Positions 4,897 to 5,071 of a stretch of DNA of 5,071 nt are shown here, piece after piece (position 1 is the stretch's first letter; each line of letters starts with the position of its first letter). The stretch is from contig DHFM01000011.1 in assembly GCA_002400405.1 (NCBI GenBank), positions 1-5,071 of the forward strand, given 5' to 3'. The notes under the pieces are model-generated. The model had not been told where the DNA came from. It made no database searches and worked only from the letters and a program-made list of their open reading frames with translations. This stretch comes from Candidatus Moranbacteria bacterium UBA4824 (lineage in GTDB: Bacteria; Patescibacteriota; Minisyncoccia; Moranbacterales; UBA2206). The translations under genes and the position numbers were made by a program.

Positions 4897-5071
4897 ATGA
4901 TGAAAGAAAAATTAGAAAAAATTTTGGAAAATTACAAGCTTCTGGAGAAAGAGTTATCAGATCCAGCAAATCTTTCTGATCCGGAAAAACTTTCTAAGCT
5001 TTCAAAAGAAAAGACAAATTTAGAAAGTGATGCAAAAAAAATCGAGCGCTATTTCAATATTGTAAAAAATA
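4897..5071 (+). CDS. prfA: Peptide chain release factor 1, N-terminal part (cut by window edge)
   Basis: Class I release factor that reads UAA and UAG and triggers peptide release in the ribosome. Only 58 codons are in view, all within the N-terminal helical domain 1. The pattern KEKLEKILENYKLLEKELSD (3-22) followed by SDPEKLSKLSKEK (27-39) is typical of RF1 starts. The decoding PxT motif and catalytic GGQ motif lie beyond the window. RF2 is the alternative, but no in-frame TGA frameshift site is present and the wording fits RF1 better; position after rpmE also favours prfA. Two consecutive ATGs (4897 and 4900) are possible starts and neither has a Shine-Dalgarno sequence; the preceding bases are a T-tract and AAA. 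Confidence 0.85.
   Translation, partial: MMKEKLEKILENYKLLEKELSDPANLSDPEKLSKLSKEKTNLESDAKKIERYFNIVKN

Overview
The window looks like a piece of an AT-rich bacterial chromosome. It carries a compact translation-gene cluster, and the most likely source is a reduced-genome lineage such as Patescibacteria/CPR. That placement is an inference. It rests on low GC (roughly one third by eye over most of the window), a 408-residue prolyl-tRNA synthetase without the usual editing insertion, a 196-residue EF-Ts, very tight gene packing, several starts with no Shine-Dalgarno sequence, and a shortened rpsB-tsf-frr-rseP-proS order that omits genes found there in many bacteria. No marker in the window fixes the phylum.

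Layout. Bases 1-153 hold the 3' end of a GC-rich (about 58% GC) plus-strand reading frame of unknown function. A clean intrinsic terminator follows at 163-186. From 199 to 4451 five minus-strand genes form one apparent operon, transcribed right to left: rpsB (ribosomal protein S2), tsf (EF-Ts), frr (ribosome recycling factor), rseP (M50 site-2 protease) and proS (prolyl-tRNA synthetase). Gaps are 21, 21, 6 and 5 nt. The 149-nt divergent region 4452-4600 holds a near-consensus extended -10 promoter for the operon, a leader of about 90 nt with a GC-rich hairpin, and an overlapping promoter for the plus-strand gene rpmE (ribosomal protein L31), whose mRNA may be leaderless. After rpmE there is a TATAAT box, an A/T-flanked hairpin, and the first 58 codons of prfA (release factor 1), cut by the right edge.

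How they work together. S2 and L31 are ribosome parts. EF-Ts recharges EF-Tu during elongation, RF1 ends translation at UAA/UAG, RRF splits the post-termination ribosome, and ProRS supplies Pro-tRNA. RseP is the only non-translation gene and is an intramembrane protease. The divergent, overlapping promoters could tie expression of the two gene sets together.

No novel defence system, mobile element, CRISPR array, tRNA or rRNA gene was seen. The points most worth a second look are the sharp composition change near base 160-190, the rpsB leader RNA, the overlapping divergent promoters with a leaderless-looking rpmE, and the mixed use of Shine-Dalgarno sites along the operon.
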